A stretch of DNA of 64,000 bases from Acidovorax soli. GTDB lineage: Bacteria; Pseudomonadota; Gammaproteobacteria; Burkholderiales; Burkholderiaceae_C. Where the stretch lies: positions 20,399 to 84,398 of the forward strand of contig NZ_FNQJ01000015.1 of the NCBI RefSeq assembly GCF_900107605.1. The letters are read 5' to 3'. Under the pieces are notes generated by a model. That model was not told the origin of the DNA, did not search any database, and saw only the letters and a list, made by a program, of their open reading frames with translations. The first letter of the stretch is position 1. Every line of letters begins with the position of its first letter. The translations under genes and the position numbers were made by a program. Shown here one piece after another: positions 31,176-40,967 of the stretch.

Positions 31176-31696
31176 CCGCATCCGCTTTGCCTGCCGCTGG
31201 CGCGGCCACGGCTGCGCTCGCTGGCCAGCCTGCCAGCGCGCCGCTGACGCGCGTGGCGCTGGCCTACATCGAGGCACGTTTCAAGCTCTATCTGCGCTTC
31301 GGCGAACCCGCGCGCACGCTCCGGCTCGACCGCTGGCGGCGCTGCGCGGTGTTCCTGCCGGGCGCCATGTTGTGCCGCATCCGGTGGCAGGCCAACGACT
31401 ACGGCACGATCCGCTGGCAGCTCATGGTGATGCAGGCTTGCACGCCGCTGGACGCGGCACAGCGCATCCCCGGCGTGCAGCCGGGCGCGCGCCTGTTGCT
31501 GCACGCCGAGGGGGAAAACCAGGTGCGCGCCGTGCTGGAACGCATCGACGACATCGAGGCACTGGGCATCGCGCCGGTCGGCGTCTCGCCCGCGTACTGG
31601 CGCACGCTCGCCAACCGGCTCGCTGCGCGCCTGCCACTGCCCGAATACAGCGCCGAGCGGCACGCCGCCTGGCTGGCCGGGAGGGCGTTGCCATGA
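31172..31696 (+). CDS. DUF2840 protein
   Basis: 174 residues, ATGA overlap with the gene before it. DUF2840 blocks: LTRVALAYIEARFKLYLRFG, RRCAVFLPGAMLCRIRWQAN, DYGTIRWQLMVMQACTPLDA, IPGVQPGARLLLHAEGENQV, and an end with HAAWLAGRALP. The family is restricted to conjugative elements, always between the partition genes and traF. It is soluble, and its function is unknown. ATGA overlap with traF follows. Confidence 0.9.
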   Translation: MTASALPAAGAATAALAGQPASAPLTRVALAYIEARFKLYLRFGEPARTLRLDRWRRCAVFLPGAMLCRIRWQANDYGTIRWQLMVMQACTPLDAAQRIPGVQPGARLLLHAEGENQVRAVLERIDDIEALGIAPVGVSPAYWRTLANRLAARLPLPEYSAERHAAWLAGRALP

Positions 31697-32292
31697 CGCT
31701 CCCATCCACTGTCGCCAGCGCAACCTGCATCCCGCCGCGTTCTCGTTCGCGCCTGCGCGCTCGCCTCGTGCTGGCGGGCCTGTCCGCCTGCGGCCTCGCT
31801 GCGCTGGCCTGGGCGTCTTTCGTGCATCCGCTGCCGCGCCTGACCTACAACCCGTCCGACAGCGTGGCGGTCGGCTGGTATCGCGTCGATCCGCTCTACC
31901 AGCGCGCCAGCTCGCTGCCACGTCCGTTGTCCGTGGGCAGCATTGTGCTGGTGCCGCTGCCCGCCGAGGCAGCCGCGCTCGCTGCGCAGCGCGGCTACCT
32001 GCCGACGCGCATCCCGTTGCTCAAGCGCGTAGGCGCGGTGGCGCCGCAAGAGGTGTGCGTCGCGGACGGCAAAGTCCGCATCGACGGCGTGCCTTCGGCC
32101 GCCGTGCTGCCCGCTGATCGGCTGGGCCGGCCACTGCCGTCCTGGCAGCAGTGCCGGCAGCTTCGGCCTGGCGAGCTGTTCCTGCTCAGCGTCACCAATC
32201 CGGCGTCATTCGACAGCCGGTATTTCGGGCCGATCAGCGCCGCCGCCGTGATCGGCGTTGCGCGCCCGGTCTGGCTGGAGTCACGCCCATGA
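31693..32292 (+). CDS. traF: TraF, conjugative-transfer signal peptidase (S26 family)
   Basis: 199 residues. One membrane segment (ARLVLAGLSACGLAALAWAS). The catalytic Ser is expected in YNPSDSVAVGWYRVDP (about residue 55) and the Lys in IPLLKRVGAVAPQEVCV (about residue 111), the S26 Ser-Lys pair. TraF of IncP plasmids matures and cyclises the pilin TrbC. The trbC gene is not in the window. The gene is in the same overlapping run as parA. Confidence 0.92.
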   Translation: MTLPSTVASATCIPPRSRSRLRARLVLAGLSACGLAALAWASFVHPLPRLTYNPSDSVAVGWYRVDPLYQRASSLPRPLSVGSIVLVPLPAEAAALAAQRGYLPTRIPLLKRVGAVAPQEVCVADGKVRIDGVPSAAVLPADRLGRPLPSWQQCRQLRPGELFLLSVTNPASFDSRYFGPISAAAVIGVARPVWLESRP

Positions 32293-32744
32293 TGGCCGCC
32301 GATTCGCTGCACGCTGCCGTGCATCTCATCGTGCCATCGGGCGTGTCGTGCTGCTGCCCATCGCCGTGTCGTCGCGCGTGCAGTGCGAGCGCATCCGCGC
32401 CGCACTTCGCGCGGCCTTCGGCGCAGCCGTCCCACGTGCAGGCGTCTTGCCTCGAACGCGGCTGGCCTGTGGCCATCGCCGTGTTCGCCAGCGCGCTGAC
32501 TGCTCGCGCAGCAGCGCCGCCGGGCCGCCGCTGCCCGGAGCGTCAGCGAGGGGCAAAGGCGGAAGGCAAGACAAAAGGGGGCGGCACCTGTCGGCCCGCC
32601 AAGCCAGTCTGCACGTGGGGGTGGCGCGGCACGCAGCGGCTTCGCCGCCGTGCCGCTGGGGGTGCGTGGCCCGCGCCGATACGGGCATGTCCGCGTGCTT
32701 TGCACGACCGGACACGCTGGAGCTTTCAGGGAGAGCCGTCATGA
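32289..32744 (+). CDS. Doubtful reading frame between traF and relaxase
   Basis: A 151-codon frame starts at 32289 in an overlap with the traF end and ends overlapping the relaxase start. The product is rich in Arg, Ala, Cys and Pro (CCCPSPCRRACSASASAP), without recognisable domains or predicted fold. The overlaps at both ends argue for a gene, but the composition argues against it. The 450 bp may instead be a non-coding segment, for instance part of the transfer origin. I cannot decide. Confidence 0.3.
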   Translation: MMAADSLHAAVHLIVPSGVSCCCPSPCRRACSASASAPHFARPSAQPSHVQASCLERGWPVAIAVFASALTARAAAPPGRRCPERQRGAKAEGKTKGGGTCRPAKPVCTWGWRGTQRLRRRAAGGAWPAPIRACPRALHDRTRWSFQGEPS

Positions 32745-34726
32745 CCAATCGCCGCGATGACGATTTCCGCATCCGTCCCAGCGCCACGAAGAACCGGGGC
32801 AAGGGCCAAGGCCAGAGCTTCGTTTCCAAGGTACTCAAGCAGGCGGGCAAAGCCAGCAGCGGCAAATCCTCGGTGCGCCGTCCTGGGTCGGCTGGCAGCA
32901 CCGGCCAGCGGCCCGGCTCACGCCTGGGGCGGGGCCATACGGCGGCGCGCTTCGCGGGTGCAAAGCTCACGCCCATGTCGCGGCGCGCGACCATCAAGAC
33001 CTTGCTGGTCAACCAGCAGCGGTCTAGCCCGCAGTCGCTCGCCAAGCACCTGCGCTACATCGAGCGCGATGGCGTGGGCCGTGATGGTGAGCCTGGCCGG
33101 GCCTATGGGCCGCAGATCGACGACGCCGACCTTGACGCCTTCAAGGAACGCTGCGCTGACGACCGGCACCATTTCCGCTTTATCGTCTCGCCCGAGGATG
33201 GCGCCGAGTTGGAAGACCTGCGCACCTACACGCGGCACCTGATGAATCGGATGGAAGCCGACCTGGGCACGCGGCTGGAATGGGTGGCGGTCGATCACTG
33301 GAACACCGACAACCCGCACACCCACCTGATCGTGCGCGGGCGCGACGACACCGGCAAAGACCTCATCATCGCGGGCGACTACATCGCCGATGGCTTCCGG
33401 CATCGCGCGGCAGAGCTGGCGACCGAATGGCTGGGGCCGCGCACCGAGCTGGAGATCCAGCAGACCTTGCGGCGCGAGGTGGAGCAGGAACGGTGGACGA
33501 GCCTGGATCGCACGCTGAAGCGCGAGGCCGGCGACGATGACCGGGTGCGGATCGAGCGCTTCAATGAGCCGAAGCTGCAACGCCAGCGCCTGCTGCTGAT
33601 CGGCCGCCTGCAGCACTTGCAGCACCTTGGACTGGCCGACGAGGTGCAGCCCGGCACCTGGGCCGTTCATGCCGATGCGGAGAAGACCTTGCGCGCCCTG
33701 GGCGAGCGTGGCGACATCATCCGCACCATGCAGTGGGCCATGCGTGGCGAACCGCGCGAGTTGGCGGTGTTCGAGCCAGGGGACGACGGCCGCACGATCA
33801 TCGGGCGTGTCGCTGCGAAAGGACTGGCCGACGAGCTGCGCGACCGCGGCTATCTGGTCATCGACGGCGTGGACGGCAAGGCCCACTACGTCGCGCTCAA
33901 TGCCCGCGACGAGCTGGCGAACTATCCGACCGGTGCCGTGGTGGAGGTGAAGGGTTCGGCCGAGGTGCGCGCCGCCGACCGCAATATCGCCGCGCTGGCG
34001 AGCGGTGGCCTGTACCGCACCGACCATCACCTTGCCGTGGCGCAGGGCCAGGCCGTGCCCGGCCGCGATCCGCAAGAGGTGGTAGCGACTCACGTTCGCC
34101 GCCTCGAAGCCTTGCGTCGCGCGGGCATCGTGGAGCGCGTGGCCGAGGGGCTATGGAAGGTGCCGGCCGACCTGCCCGAGCAAGGCCGCCAATACGACGC
34201 GCAGCGCCTGGGCGGCGTGGCGGTGGAGCTGAAATCACACCTGCCCATCGAGCGGCAGGCGCGCGTGGTCGGTGCTACCTGGCTCGACCAGCAGCTCATC
34301 GGCGGCGGCAAGGGCCTGGGCGACCTGGGCTTTGGCAGCGAGGCCAAGCAGGCGATGCAGCAGCGCGCCGACTTCCTGGCCGAGCAGGGATTGGCTGAGC
34401 GGCGCGGGCCGCGCGTGATCCTGGCGCGCAACCTGCTGGGCACGCTGCGCGGCCGTGAGGTAGCGCAGGCAGCCAAGGACATTGCTGCCGAAACCGGCCT
34501 GGAGCATCGCCCGGTGGCTGACGGCCAGCGCGTGGCCGGCATCTACCGCCGCAGCGTCATGCTCGCCAGCGGGCGCTACGCGATGCTGGACGACGGCATG
34601 GGGTTCAGTCTGGTGCCGTGGAAGCCGGTGATCGAGCAGCGGATGGGACAGCAGCTCGCCGTGACGATGCGCAGCGGAATTGCATCCTGGGAAATTGGAC
34701 ATCGACGAGGAGTGTCTTTGGGGTAA
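32741..34726 (+). CDS. rlx: Relaxase, VirD2-like with DUF3363
   Basis: 661 residues from the ATG at 32741 (ribosome site AGGGAGAGCC). The first 75 residues are basic and flexible. The relaxase domain has RSSPQSLAKHLRYIERDGVG (Tyr near 107 is a candidate nucleophile), FRFIVSPEDGAELEDLRTYT, and the metal site VAVDHWNTDNPHTHLIVRG (H-x-x-T-D-N-P-H-x-H, about residues 185-195). From about residue 240 onward the DUF3363 C-terminal part follows. The last codons read SGIASWEIGHRRGVSLG. A second copy of this tail is at 61088-61181, so the 3' end of this gene has probably been rebuilt during cargo insertion. It nicks the transfer origin and leads the strand into the recipient. Confidence 0.93.
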   Translation: MTNRRDDDFRIRPSATKNRGKGQGQSFVSKVLKQAGKASSGKSSVRRPGSAGSTGQRPGSRLGRGHTAARFAGAKLTPMSRRATIKTLLVNQQRSSPQSLAKHLRYIERDGVGRDGEPGRAYGPQIDDADLDAFKERCADDRHHFRFIVSPEDGAELEDLRTYTRHLMNRMEADLGTRLEWVAVDHWNTDNPHTHLIVRGRDDTGKDLIIAGDYIADGFRHRAAELATEWLGPRTELEIQQTLRREVEQERWTSLDRTLKREAGDDDRVRIERFNEPKLQRQRLLLIGRLQHLQHLGLADEVQPGTWAVHADAEKTLRALGERGDIIRTMQWAMRGEPRELAVFEPGDDGRTIIGRVAAKGLADELRDRGYLVIDGVDGKAHYVALNARDELANYPTGAVVEVKGSAEVRAADRNIAALASGGLYRTDHHLAVAQGQAVPGRDPQEVVATHVRRLEALRRAGIVERVAEGLWKVPADLPEQGRQYDAQRLGGVAVELKSHLPIERQARVVGATWLDQQLIGGGKGLGDLGFGSEAKQAMQQRADFLAEQGLAERRGPRVILARNLLGTLRGREVAQAAKDIAAETGLEHRPVADGQRVAGIYRRSVMLASGRYAMLDDGMGFSLVPWKPVIEQRMGQQLAVTMRSGIASWEIGHRRGVSLG

Positions 34727-34853
34727 TCACAAGACGGGCAGTCAGTGCTGTGCAACACGGCAGGCGAGCCATTCGCCCCTGCGGCACAGCGCGACTGCGA
34801 AACGCGCGCATGAGCACGCGTCTGGCAGTGGATCTACACCGATGTCTAAAACG

Positions 34854-35300
34854 TTACTTGACCGAGGTCACGACGTAGCCCTCAGCTTCCTTCTTGAACT
34901 CGACATGGACTTTAGAGCCCGCGGCGAGCTTGTCGAACAGGGCCTTGTCCTTGACCGCAAACGCCATGGTCATCGCGGGCCATCCCAGGCTTTTGACAGG
35001 GCCGTGTGCAAGGGTGACCTTGCCCTGCGCCGCATCGAATTCCTTCACCACGGCATCGGCCTGATGGACCGTTGATTTGGCGGCCATGGGGGTGCCTTTG
35101 GCGTCCGTGGCCTGCATCATGCTTTTGCACTTTGGGGCATCCATGCCTTTCATGTCCATGTCCTTCATCTCCTTCATGTCCATGCAGTTCTGCATGCCCT
35201 TGCCCTCCATCTTCATGCTGCCCATATCGCCGGATTGGGCGAACGTGGCAGCAGAAAACGCCAAGGCGGCGATCAGCGTTGCGGTTGAGACGAGTTTCAT
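34854..35300 (-). CDS. cusF: CusF-like periplasmic copper-binding protein with Met-rich insert
   Basis: 148 residues. A signal peptide (MKLVSTATLIAALAFSAATF, cut after AQ) is followed by a Met/Lys/Asp-rich stretch (MGSMKMEGKGMQ, then MDMKEMKDMDMKGMD) that can bind Cu(I)/Ag(I). The C-terminal domain is the CusF OB fold: AVVKEFDAAQGKVTLAHGPV, KSLGWPAMTMAFAVKDKALF. The conserved W-P-A-M-T-M holds the Trp and Met ligands. CusF hands metal to CusB. It is the last gene of the leftward cus operon. Confidence 0.92.
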   Translation of the reverse strand: MKLVSTATLIAALAFSAATFAQSGDMGSMKMEGKGMQNCMDMKEMKDMDMKGMDAPKCKSMMQATDAKGTPMAAKSTVHQADAVVKEFDAAQGKVTLAHGPVKSLGWPAMTMAFAVKDKALFDKLAAGSKVHVEFKKEAEGYVVTSVK

Positions 35301-35407
35301 GATGGATTTCCTTTTCTGAGCTTTAAAAATGGGGCCGGCCTTCTGGCAGGCCCCGGATGGAACGCGGCCACTGGGGATGACCGCGTTGGAGAGTCATGCG
35401 CTGCCGC

Positions 35408-35716
35408 TCACGACTCGGGGTTCGTGCATGCCTTGACCTGGGCCTCGTAACGCGCCTTGCGCATCCGGTTTTCTCCAGGCGTCGTTTGGGCACGCGGGCC
35501 GTGATCCAGCGGCAGCACCAGCGGGTCGGGCGGGCAGTTCACTCGCTGACCTGTGGTGCCGTCGACTCGGGTGGTACTAGCCGTTTGCGATGCTGCTGCC
35601 GCCTGTTTGGCTGCGCGTGCCTTCTCGATGGCCTGGAAGTCGGGGTCGGCCAGTGCGGGCAGAGAAGCGCCCAGCGCCAGGGCGGCGATGAGGGGGAGCA
35701 GTGATTTTTTGATGAT
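35408..35716 (-). CDS. Small periplasmic protein without a standard start codon
   Basis: The frame encodes IIKKSLLPLIAALALGASLP, then ALADPDFQAIEKARAAKQAA, a normal signal peptide and mature part, and ends with KARYEAQVKACTNPES at 35408. No ATG, GTG or TTG precedes the signal peptide before an in-frame stop. The codon at the expected place is ATC (35714-35716). The gene may use ATC or a CTG inside the signal peptide, or be silenced by mutation. Mature residues include two Cys (VNCPPDP, VKACTNP). It lies between cusF and a Cys-rich small gene in the cus operon. Function unknown. Confidence 0.6.
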   Translation of the reverse strand: MIKKSLLPLIAALALGASLPALADPDFQAIEKARAAKQAAAASQTASTTRVDGTTGQRVNCPPDPLVLPLDHGPRAQTTPGENRMRKARYEAQVKACTNPES

Positions 35717-35766
35717 GGTTTCCCAAAGTTGGTTGATCCAAAAAGTCCGAGAGGAGCCTCATCGGA

Positions 35767-36150
35767 TCAATCCAGCCACCGGCAGAACGCGAGGCGCACG
35801 GGACATCGCAGTCGACCGTCTCCAGCATCGAAAAACCAGCTTGGCGCCGGTGCCGCCGTCGCGAGCGCGAGCCAAGCCAGTGGAGCCTGCTCTCGCGCTT
35901 CGCCTTCGCCAGTGAATGCGTGAGCCGCTGGTGCCGGTGCGATGGCACAGGCCGCGCAGGTCTGGCAATCCTCGGCGCTGCTGGGCATCGGATGCGAGGT
36001 CGCAGATGCCGTCATCACCGGGCCGGCGTGCTGAATCTCCTGGACGGAAACGGCGGCGCGTGTTGCCGTGCCCAGCAGCAGCGACAGGCACAGGCAAAGC
36101 TCCGCCGCACCCCACGCGCGGCCGCCACCGAAGCGTTCAAGCGGCCGCAT
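35767..36150 (-). CDS. Small Cys-containing exported protein of the cus operon
   Basis: 127 residues overlapping the cusA end. A hydrophobic N-terminal stretch ([20 protein letters not shown]) may be a signal or membrane segment. The middle has [20 protein letters not shown], a C-x2-C-x2-C cluster, and a second hydrophobic part ([18 protein letters not shown]) follows. The layout resembles the small unnamed proteins found behind cusA in copper islands. Metal binding by the Cys cluster is inferred. Confidence 0.65.
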   Translation of the reverse strand: MRPLERFGGGRAWGAAELCLCLSLLLGTATRAAVSVQEIQHAGPVMTASATSHPMPSSAEDCQTCAACAIAPAPAAHAFTGEGEAREQAPLAWLALATAAPAPSWFFDAGDGRLRCPVRLAFCRWLD

Positions 36151-39100
36151 GACGACGCCTCCAGAATGTCCACCGTGATGCCTTGGGCGCGCGCGGCCGC
36201 CGCATCAACAGATAGGCTGCGGGAATCACGAACATCGACAGCAACGGTGCCGTGACCATCCCGCCCACCATCGGCGCGGCGATGCGTTGCATCACCTCGG
36301 AGCCCGTGCCCGCGCCCCACATGATCGGCAGCAGGCCGGCCAGGATGACGGCCACCGTCATCGCCTTGGGCCGCACGCGCAGCACGGCGCCCTCGCGAAT
36401 CGCATCCAGCAGATCGGCCTCGCTGGTCGTGCCGTGGCCGACACGCTCCTGCCAGGCGTTCTTGAGGTACAGCAGCATGATCACGCCGAACTCGGCGGAC
36501 ACGCCGGCCAGCGCGATGAAGCCCACCGCGCCTGCGATCGACAGGTTGTAGCCCAGCAGGTACAGCAGCCAGATGCCGCCCACCAGCGCGAACGGCAGCG
36601 CAGCCATGATCAGGAGCGCTTCGCCGAACGCGCCGAAGGTCAGGTACAGCAACACGAAGATGATGAGCAGCGTGAAGGGCACCACCACCTTGAGCTTGGC
36701 GGTGGCCCGCTCCAGGAACTCGAACTGCCCCGACCAGGAGATCGAATAACCCGGCGGCAGCTTTACCTGCTTGGCCACGGCCTGCTGCATGTCCTGCACT
36801 GCGGAGCGCAGGTCCCGGTCCCGGATGTCGACGTACACCCAGCCCGACAGGCGCGCGTTCTCGCTGCGCAGCATCGGCGGCCCGTCGGCGATGCGGATGT
36901 CGGCCACGTCGGACAGCACCAGGCGTTGGCCGCGCTCGGTCACTACGGGCAGCGTGCGCAGCTTTTCCAGCGAATCGCGCATCTCGCGCGGATACCGCAG
37001 GTTGATCGGGAAGCGCTGCAGGCCTTCCACCGTCTCACCGATGTTCTCGCCGCCCACGGCGGACGAGACCACCGACTGCACGTCGGCGATGTTCAGGCCG
37101 TAGCGGGCCGCATCGTCGCGCCGGATGTTCACATCCACATAGCGCCCACCGGTGAGCCGCTCGGCCAGGGCACTGCTCACGCCAGGCACGTCCTTGAGGG
37201 TGCGTTCGATCTCTGCGGTGATGCGATCGATGGTCGCCAGGTCGGTGCCCGCCACCTTGACCCCCACGGGGCTCTTGATGCCCGTGGCCAGCATGTCGAT
37301 GCGGTTGCGGATCGGCGGCACCCAGATGTTGGACAGGCCCGGCACCTTGACGATGCGGTCAAGTTCCTCGACCAGCTTGTCGGTCGTCATGCCGGCGCGC
37401 CACTGGTCGCGCGGCTTGAACTGGATCGTCGTCTCGAACATCTCCAGCGGCGCCGGGTCGGTCGCGCTCTCTGCGCGGCCGGCCTTGCCATACACGCTCG
37501 CGACCTCCGGCACCGTCTTGATCAGGCGGTCGGTCTGCTGCAGCAGCTCTCCCGCCTTGCCTGCCGACAGTCCCGGCAGCGCCGAAGGCATGTACAGCAG
37601 GTCGCCTTCGTCCAGCCGTGGCATGAACTCGCCGCCGATGTGCTGCAGCGGCCACATGCTGGTGGCCAGCACCATGGCCGCCACCACGAGCGTGCGCTTC
37701 GGGGCGCGCAGCACCCTGTCGAGCAGCGGCCGGTAGACCGCGATCAGCAGGCGATTGAGTGGATTGTTTTTCTCGTCGGGAATGCGACCACGGATCAGGT
37801 AGCCCATGAGCACCGGGATCAAGGTCACCGACAGGCCGGCCGCGGCCGCCATGGCGTAGGTCTTGGTGAACGCCAGCGGCGAGAACAGGCGTCCTTCCTG
37901 CGCTTCCAGCGTGAACACAGGCACGAAGGACAGCGTGATGATCAGCAACGAGAAAAACAGCGCCGGCCCCACCTCGGCCGCCGAGTCACCGATGACCCGC
38001 CATCGGGCCGCTCCCTCAAGCACCTCGTCGGGGTGTTCATGGCTCCACTGTTCGAGATGCTTGTGGGCGTTCTCGATCATCACCACCGCCGCGTCGACCA
38101 TCGCGCCGATGGCGATCGCGATGCCGCCGAGCGACATGATGTTGGCGTTGACGCCCTGGTAGTGCATCACGATGAACGCGGCCAGGATGCCCAGCGGCAG
38201 CGAGATGATCGCGACCAGCGCCGAGCGCAGGTGGAACAAGAAGATGAAGCAGACCACCGCGACGACGATGAATTCCTCGATCAGCTTGTGCGTGAGGTTC
38301 TCGACCGCGCGCTCGATCAGCCCGGAGCGGTCGTATACCGGCACGATCTCTACGCCCCGGGGCAGACTGGACTCCAGGCCCTTGAGCTTTTCCTTGACGG
38401 CGGCAATGGTCTGCAGCGCGTTCTTGCCCGAGCGCATCACGATCACGCCGCCGACGGCCTCGCCTTCGCCGTTGAGCTCGCCGATGCCGCGCCGCATTTC
38501 TGGACCGATCTGCACCCGGGCCACGTCGCCCAGGCGCACCGACACGCCCGCGGCCGTCGTCATGAGCGGCACCTTGCGAAAGTCGTCGAGATTCTGCAGG
38601 TAGCCCGAGGCACGGACCATGTACTCAGCCTCACCGAGCTCGAGCACCGAACCGCCGGTCTCCTGGTTCGCGCGCTGGATCGCCTCCACGACCTTGGTGT
38701 GGGGGATACCGTAGGCCGCGAGCTTGTCCGGATCGAGCACGATCTGGTACTGGCGCACCATGCCGCCCACCGAGGCGACTTCAGCCACGTCGGGCACGGT
38801 CTTGAGCTCGTACTTGAGGAACCAGTCCTGCAGCGCGCGCAGTTGCGAGATGTCCATCTTTCCGCGGCGGTCGACCAACGCGTACTCGTAGATCCAGCCC
38901 ACGCCGGATGCGTCCGGACCGAGCGAGGCCTTGGCCTGGGCGGGCAACCGCGACTGCACTTGATTGAGATATTCGAGTACCCGGGAGCGCGCCCAGTATT
39001 GGTCGGTTCCGTCCTCGAACAGCACGTAGACAAAGGAGTCGCCAAAGAACGAGTAGCCGCGCACCGCCTTTGCGCCGGGCACAGACAGCATCGTCGTCGT

Positions 39101-39307
39101 CAACGGGTAGGTGACCTGGTTCTCGACGATGCGCGGCGCCTGACCTGGATAGGTGGTGCGGATGATGACCTGCACGTCCGACAGGTCGGGCAGTGCGTCC
39201 AGCGGCGTTCGCTGTACCGCATAGATGCCCCAGGCGCTGAGTGCCAAGGTGGCCAGCAGCACGAGGAAGCGGTTGGCGATGGACCAGCGGATCAGCTTGG
39301 CGATCAT
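36137..39307 (-). CDS. cusA: CusA, copper/silver RND efflux pump
   Basis: 1056 residues from the ATG at 39307 ([20 protein letters not shown]), which overlaps the cusB stop. Typical heavy-metal RND protein: 12 membrane segments in two halves, two large periplasmic loops, and TM4 with [20 protein letters not shown], the proton-relay segment of the Cu/Ag subgroup (the Zn/Co subgroup has DFGxxxDGAVV here instead). The end is Arg-rich ([18 protein letters not shown]). CusA takes Cu(I)/Ag(I) from the periplasm through CusB to CusC. Operon order is cusC, cusB, cusA. Confidence 0.95.
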   Translation of the reverse strand: MIAKLIRWSIANRFLVLLATLALSAWGIYAVQRTPLDALPDLSDVQVIIRTTYPGQAPRIVENQVTYPLTTTMLSVPGAKAVRGYSFFGDSFVYVLFEDGTDQYWARSRVLEYLNQVQSRLPAQAKASLGPDASGVGWIYEYALVDRRGKMDISQLRALQDWFLKYELKTVPDVAEVASVGGMVRQYQIVLDPDKLAAYGIPHTKVVEAIQRANQETGGSVLELGEAEYMVRASGYLQNLDDFRKVPLMTTAAGVSVRLGDVARVQIGPEMRRGIGELNGEGEAVGGVIVMRSGKNALQTIAAVKEKLKGLESSLPRGVEIVPVYDRSGLIERAVENLTHKLIEEFIVVAVVCFIFLFHLRSALVAIISLPLGILAAFIVMHYQGVNANIMSLGGIAIAIGAMVDAAVVMIENAHKHLEQWSHEHPDEVLEGAARWRVIGDSAAEVGPALFFSLLIITLSFVPVFTLEAQEGRLFSPLAFTKTYAMAAAAGLSVTLIPVLMGYLIRGRIPDEKNNPLNRLLIAVYRPLLDRVLRAPKRTLVVAAMVLATSMWPLQHIGGEFMPRLDEGDLLYMPSALPGLSAGKAGELLQQTDRLIKTVPEVASVYGKAGRAESATDPAPLEMFETTIQFKPRDQWRAGMTTDKLVEELDRIVKVPGLSNIWVPPIRNRIDMLATGIKSPVGVKVAGTDLATIDRITAEIERTLKDVPGVSSALAERLTGGRYVDVNIRRDDAARYGLNIADVQSVVSSAVGGENIGETVEGLQRFPINLRYPREMRDSLEKLRTLPVVTERGQRLVLSDVADIRIADGPPMLRSENARLSGWVYVDIRDRDLRSAVQDMQQAVAKQVKLPPGYSISWSGQFEFLERATAKLKVVVPFTLLIIFVLLYLTFGAFGEALLIMAALPFALVGGIWLLYLLGYNLSIAGAVGFIALAGVSAEFGVIMLLYLKNAWQERVGHGTTSEADLLDAIREGAVLRVRPKAMTVAVILAGLLPIMWGAGTGSEVMQRIAAPMVGGMVTAPLLSMFVIPAAYLLMRRPRAPKASRWTFWRRRHAAA

Positions 39308-40947
39308 GGCTTGCCTCCGGCCGCCATGGGCGTGACGCGAGTGAGTTGCGGCAGGTCGTCCGCGCCCATGATGAATTCGAAGCTCACGCGGTCGCCCACC
39401 CGAACGCCGTTCGTCGCGCCGCCGGGCGGCAGCTTGAAGTCCATCGTCATCGGGCCCCACTTCATCGTGGGAATGGCGCCGTGCGACAAGGTCAATGCGT
39501 CCTTGCCGACGCTGACGACCTTGGCCTCACCGACATGCCGTGGCGCGCTGGCGGCCACCGGGGCCGAAGGCGAAGGAACAGGCGTAGCGCTGGCGGCCGG
39601 CTCGCTGTTCAAGCGGGCCTCGACACCCTTGAGGCTGGCCTCCGAGTCGATCAGGAACTGCGACGACACGACGACGCGCTGCCCCGCCGACAGGCCGCGC
39701 TTGATCTCGGTCTGGCCACCGCTCTCGATACCCGCCTCGACATCGACCGGACGGAAGCGCCCGTTGTCTTCGGCCACGATCACGACCGTGCGTTTGCCGG
39801 TCTGGATCACCGCCTCGGTGGGCACGAGCAGCGTCTTGTCGGGACGCATGTCCACAAAATTCATAGTCACGAACATGCCCGGCACCAGCCGGCTGCCCGG
39901 GTTGGCGAGTTCCAGCCGCGCCTTCAGCGTGCGCGTGCTCGGGTTCACCTCGGGCAGGATCGCCTGCAACTTGCCGTCGAAGGTGCTGCCGGGCGCGGCC
40001 GGGCTTCGGGCCTGCACCTTGGCGCCAGGGCGCAGCAGCGCGGCCTGGCTCTCGGGCACCTCGGCGTTGGCCCACACGGTGGCCAGGCTGTTGATGCGGA
40101 ACAGCGTCGCACCCGGCATCACCGTCATGCCTTCACGCGCCTGCAGTTCGACCACGACCCCGCCCAGGGGCGCGGTCAGCGTGATGCGCGGCTGGGTCTT
40201 GCCACTGCGTTCGACCAGCGTGATCTGGGCGTCATCCATACCGACCTGGCGCATGCGCTGGCGCGCGCCGTCGACCAGTGCTCCCAGGTCGGTGCCTTTC
40301 ATGCGCCGCACCGACAGGAACTCCTCCTGCGCCGCGATCCAGTCCGGGACGTAGAGGCTGACCAGCGGCTGTCCCTTGGCGACCGGGTCCAGCGTGGCGC
40401 GCACGTACAGGTGCTCGACGTACCCGGTGGCACGCACCTGCACGATCGCCTGGTCACGCTCGTTGAACGCGATGCTGCCCACCGCGGACACCTGCGGCGA
40501 CAGCGTGCCTTCAGTCACTTCGGTGGTGCGCACGCCCAGGTTCTGCTGGATGCGCGAGCTGACGGTGACGTTGCCCCGATCCGCATCGCCGTCGGCGTAG
40601 ACCGGCGACATCATCATGTCCATGAAGGGTGACTTGCCCGGCTTGTCGAACTTGTTCGCCGGCGCCATGGGATCGTTGTAGTACAGGATCTTCTTGCCAT
40701 TGGCGGGATCGACATCACCGGCCTTGAGGCCGGCCGCGATATGCCGCCGAGTTGCGTCCTCGCCCGATTCGTTGGCGGGCGCGGCAACCGCGGGCGTCGC
40801 CGCTTGCGGCGATGCCATCCCACTGGAGTTCGACAGCATGGCTGGCATGCTGGCAGCGTGGCGCATGCCCAGGGCGTAGAGGCCATAGCCGGCGGCACCC
40901 AGCACGCCAGCGGCGAAGAGGGCCATCACGAGGTTTTTGGTTTTCAT
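39304..40947 (-). CDS. cusB: CusB, membrane fusion protein with C-terminal CusF domain
   Basis: 547 residues from the ATG at 40947. N-terminal membrane anchor ([20 protein letters not shown]). A heavy-metal-binding segment follows ([20 protein letters not shown], then [14 protein letters not shown]). The barrel and hairpin parts follow ([20 protein letters not shown]). The last 70 residues are a CusF-like domain: [31 protein letters not shown], with the W-x-x-M-x-M ligand set. CusB bridges CusA and CusC. The fused CusF domain doubles the chaperone function already supplied by the separate CusF. 20 bp separate it from cusC. Confidence 0.95.
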   Translation of the reverse strand: MKTKNLVMALFAAGVLGAAGYGLYALGMRHAASMPAMLSNSSGMASPQAATPAVAAPANESGEDATRRHIAAGLKAGDVDPANGKKILYYNDPMAPANKFDKPGKSPFMDMMMSPVYADGDADRGNVTVSSRIQQNLGVRTTEVTEGTLSPQVSAVGSIAFNERDQAIVQVRATGYVEHLYVRATLDPVAKGQPLVSLYVPDWIAAQEEFLSVRRMKGTDLGALVDGARQRMRQVGMDDAQITLVERSGKTQPRITLTAPLGGVVVELQAREGMTVMPGATLFRINSLATVWANAEVPESQAALLRPGAKVQARSPAAPGSTFDGKLQAILPEVNPSTRTLKARLELANPGSRLVPGMFVTMNFVDMRPDKTLLVPTEAVIQTGKRTVVIVAEDNGRFRPVDVEAGIESGGQTEIKRGLSAGQRVVVSSQFLIDSEASLKGVEARLNSEPAASATPVPSPSAPVAASAPRHVGEAKVVSVGKDALTLSHGAIPTMKWGPMTMDFKLPPGGATNGVRVGDRVSFEFIMGADDLPQLTRVTPMAAGGKP

Positions 40948-40967
40948 GGAAGGTCTCTTGGTCGTGG

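Noticed and set aside
34727..34853. Transposon end at the left side of the cargo
   Set aside because: I looked for inverted terminal repeats and target duplications shared with the right side and saw none.
36287..40354. Very long open frame (1355 codons) on the plus strand opposite cusA/cusB
   Set aside because: It is the antisense of two well-identified genes; the His/Gln/Arg-rich product is typical of GC-rich shadow frames.
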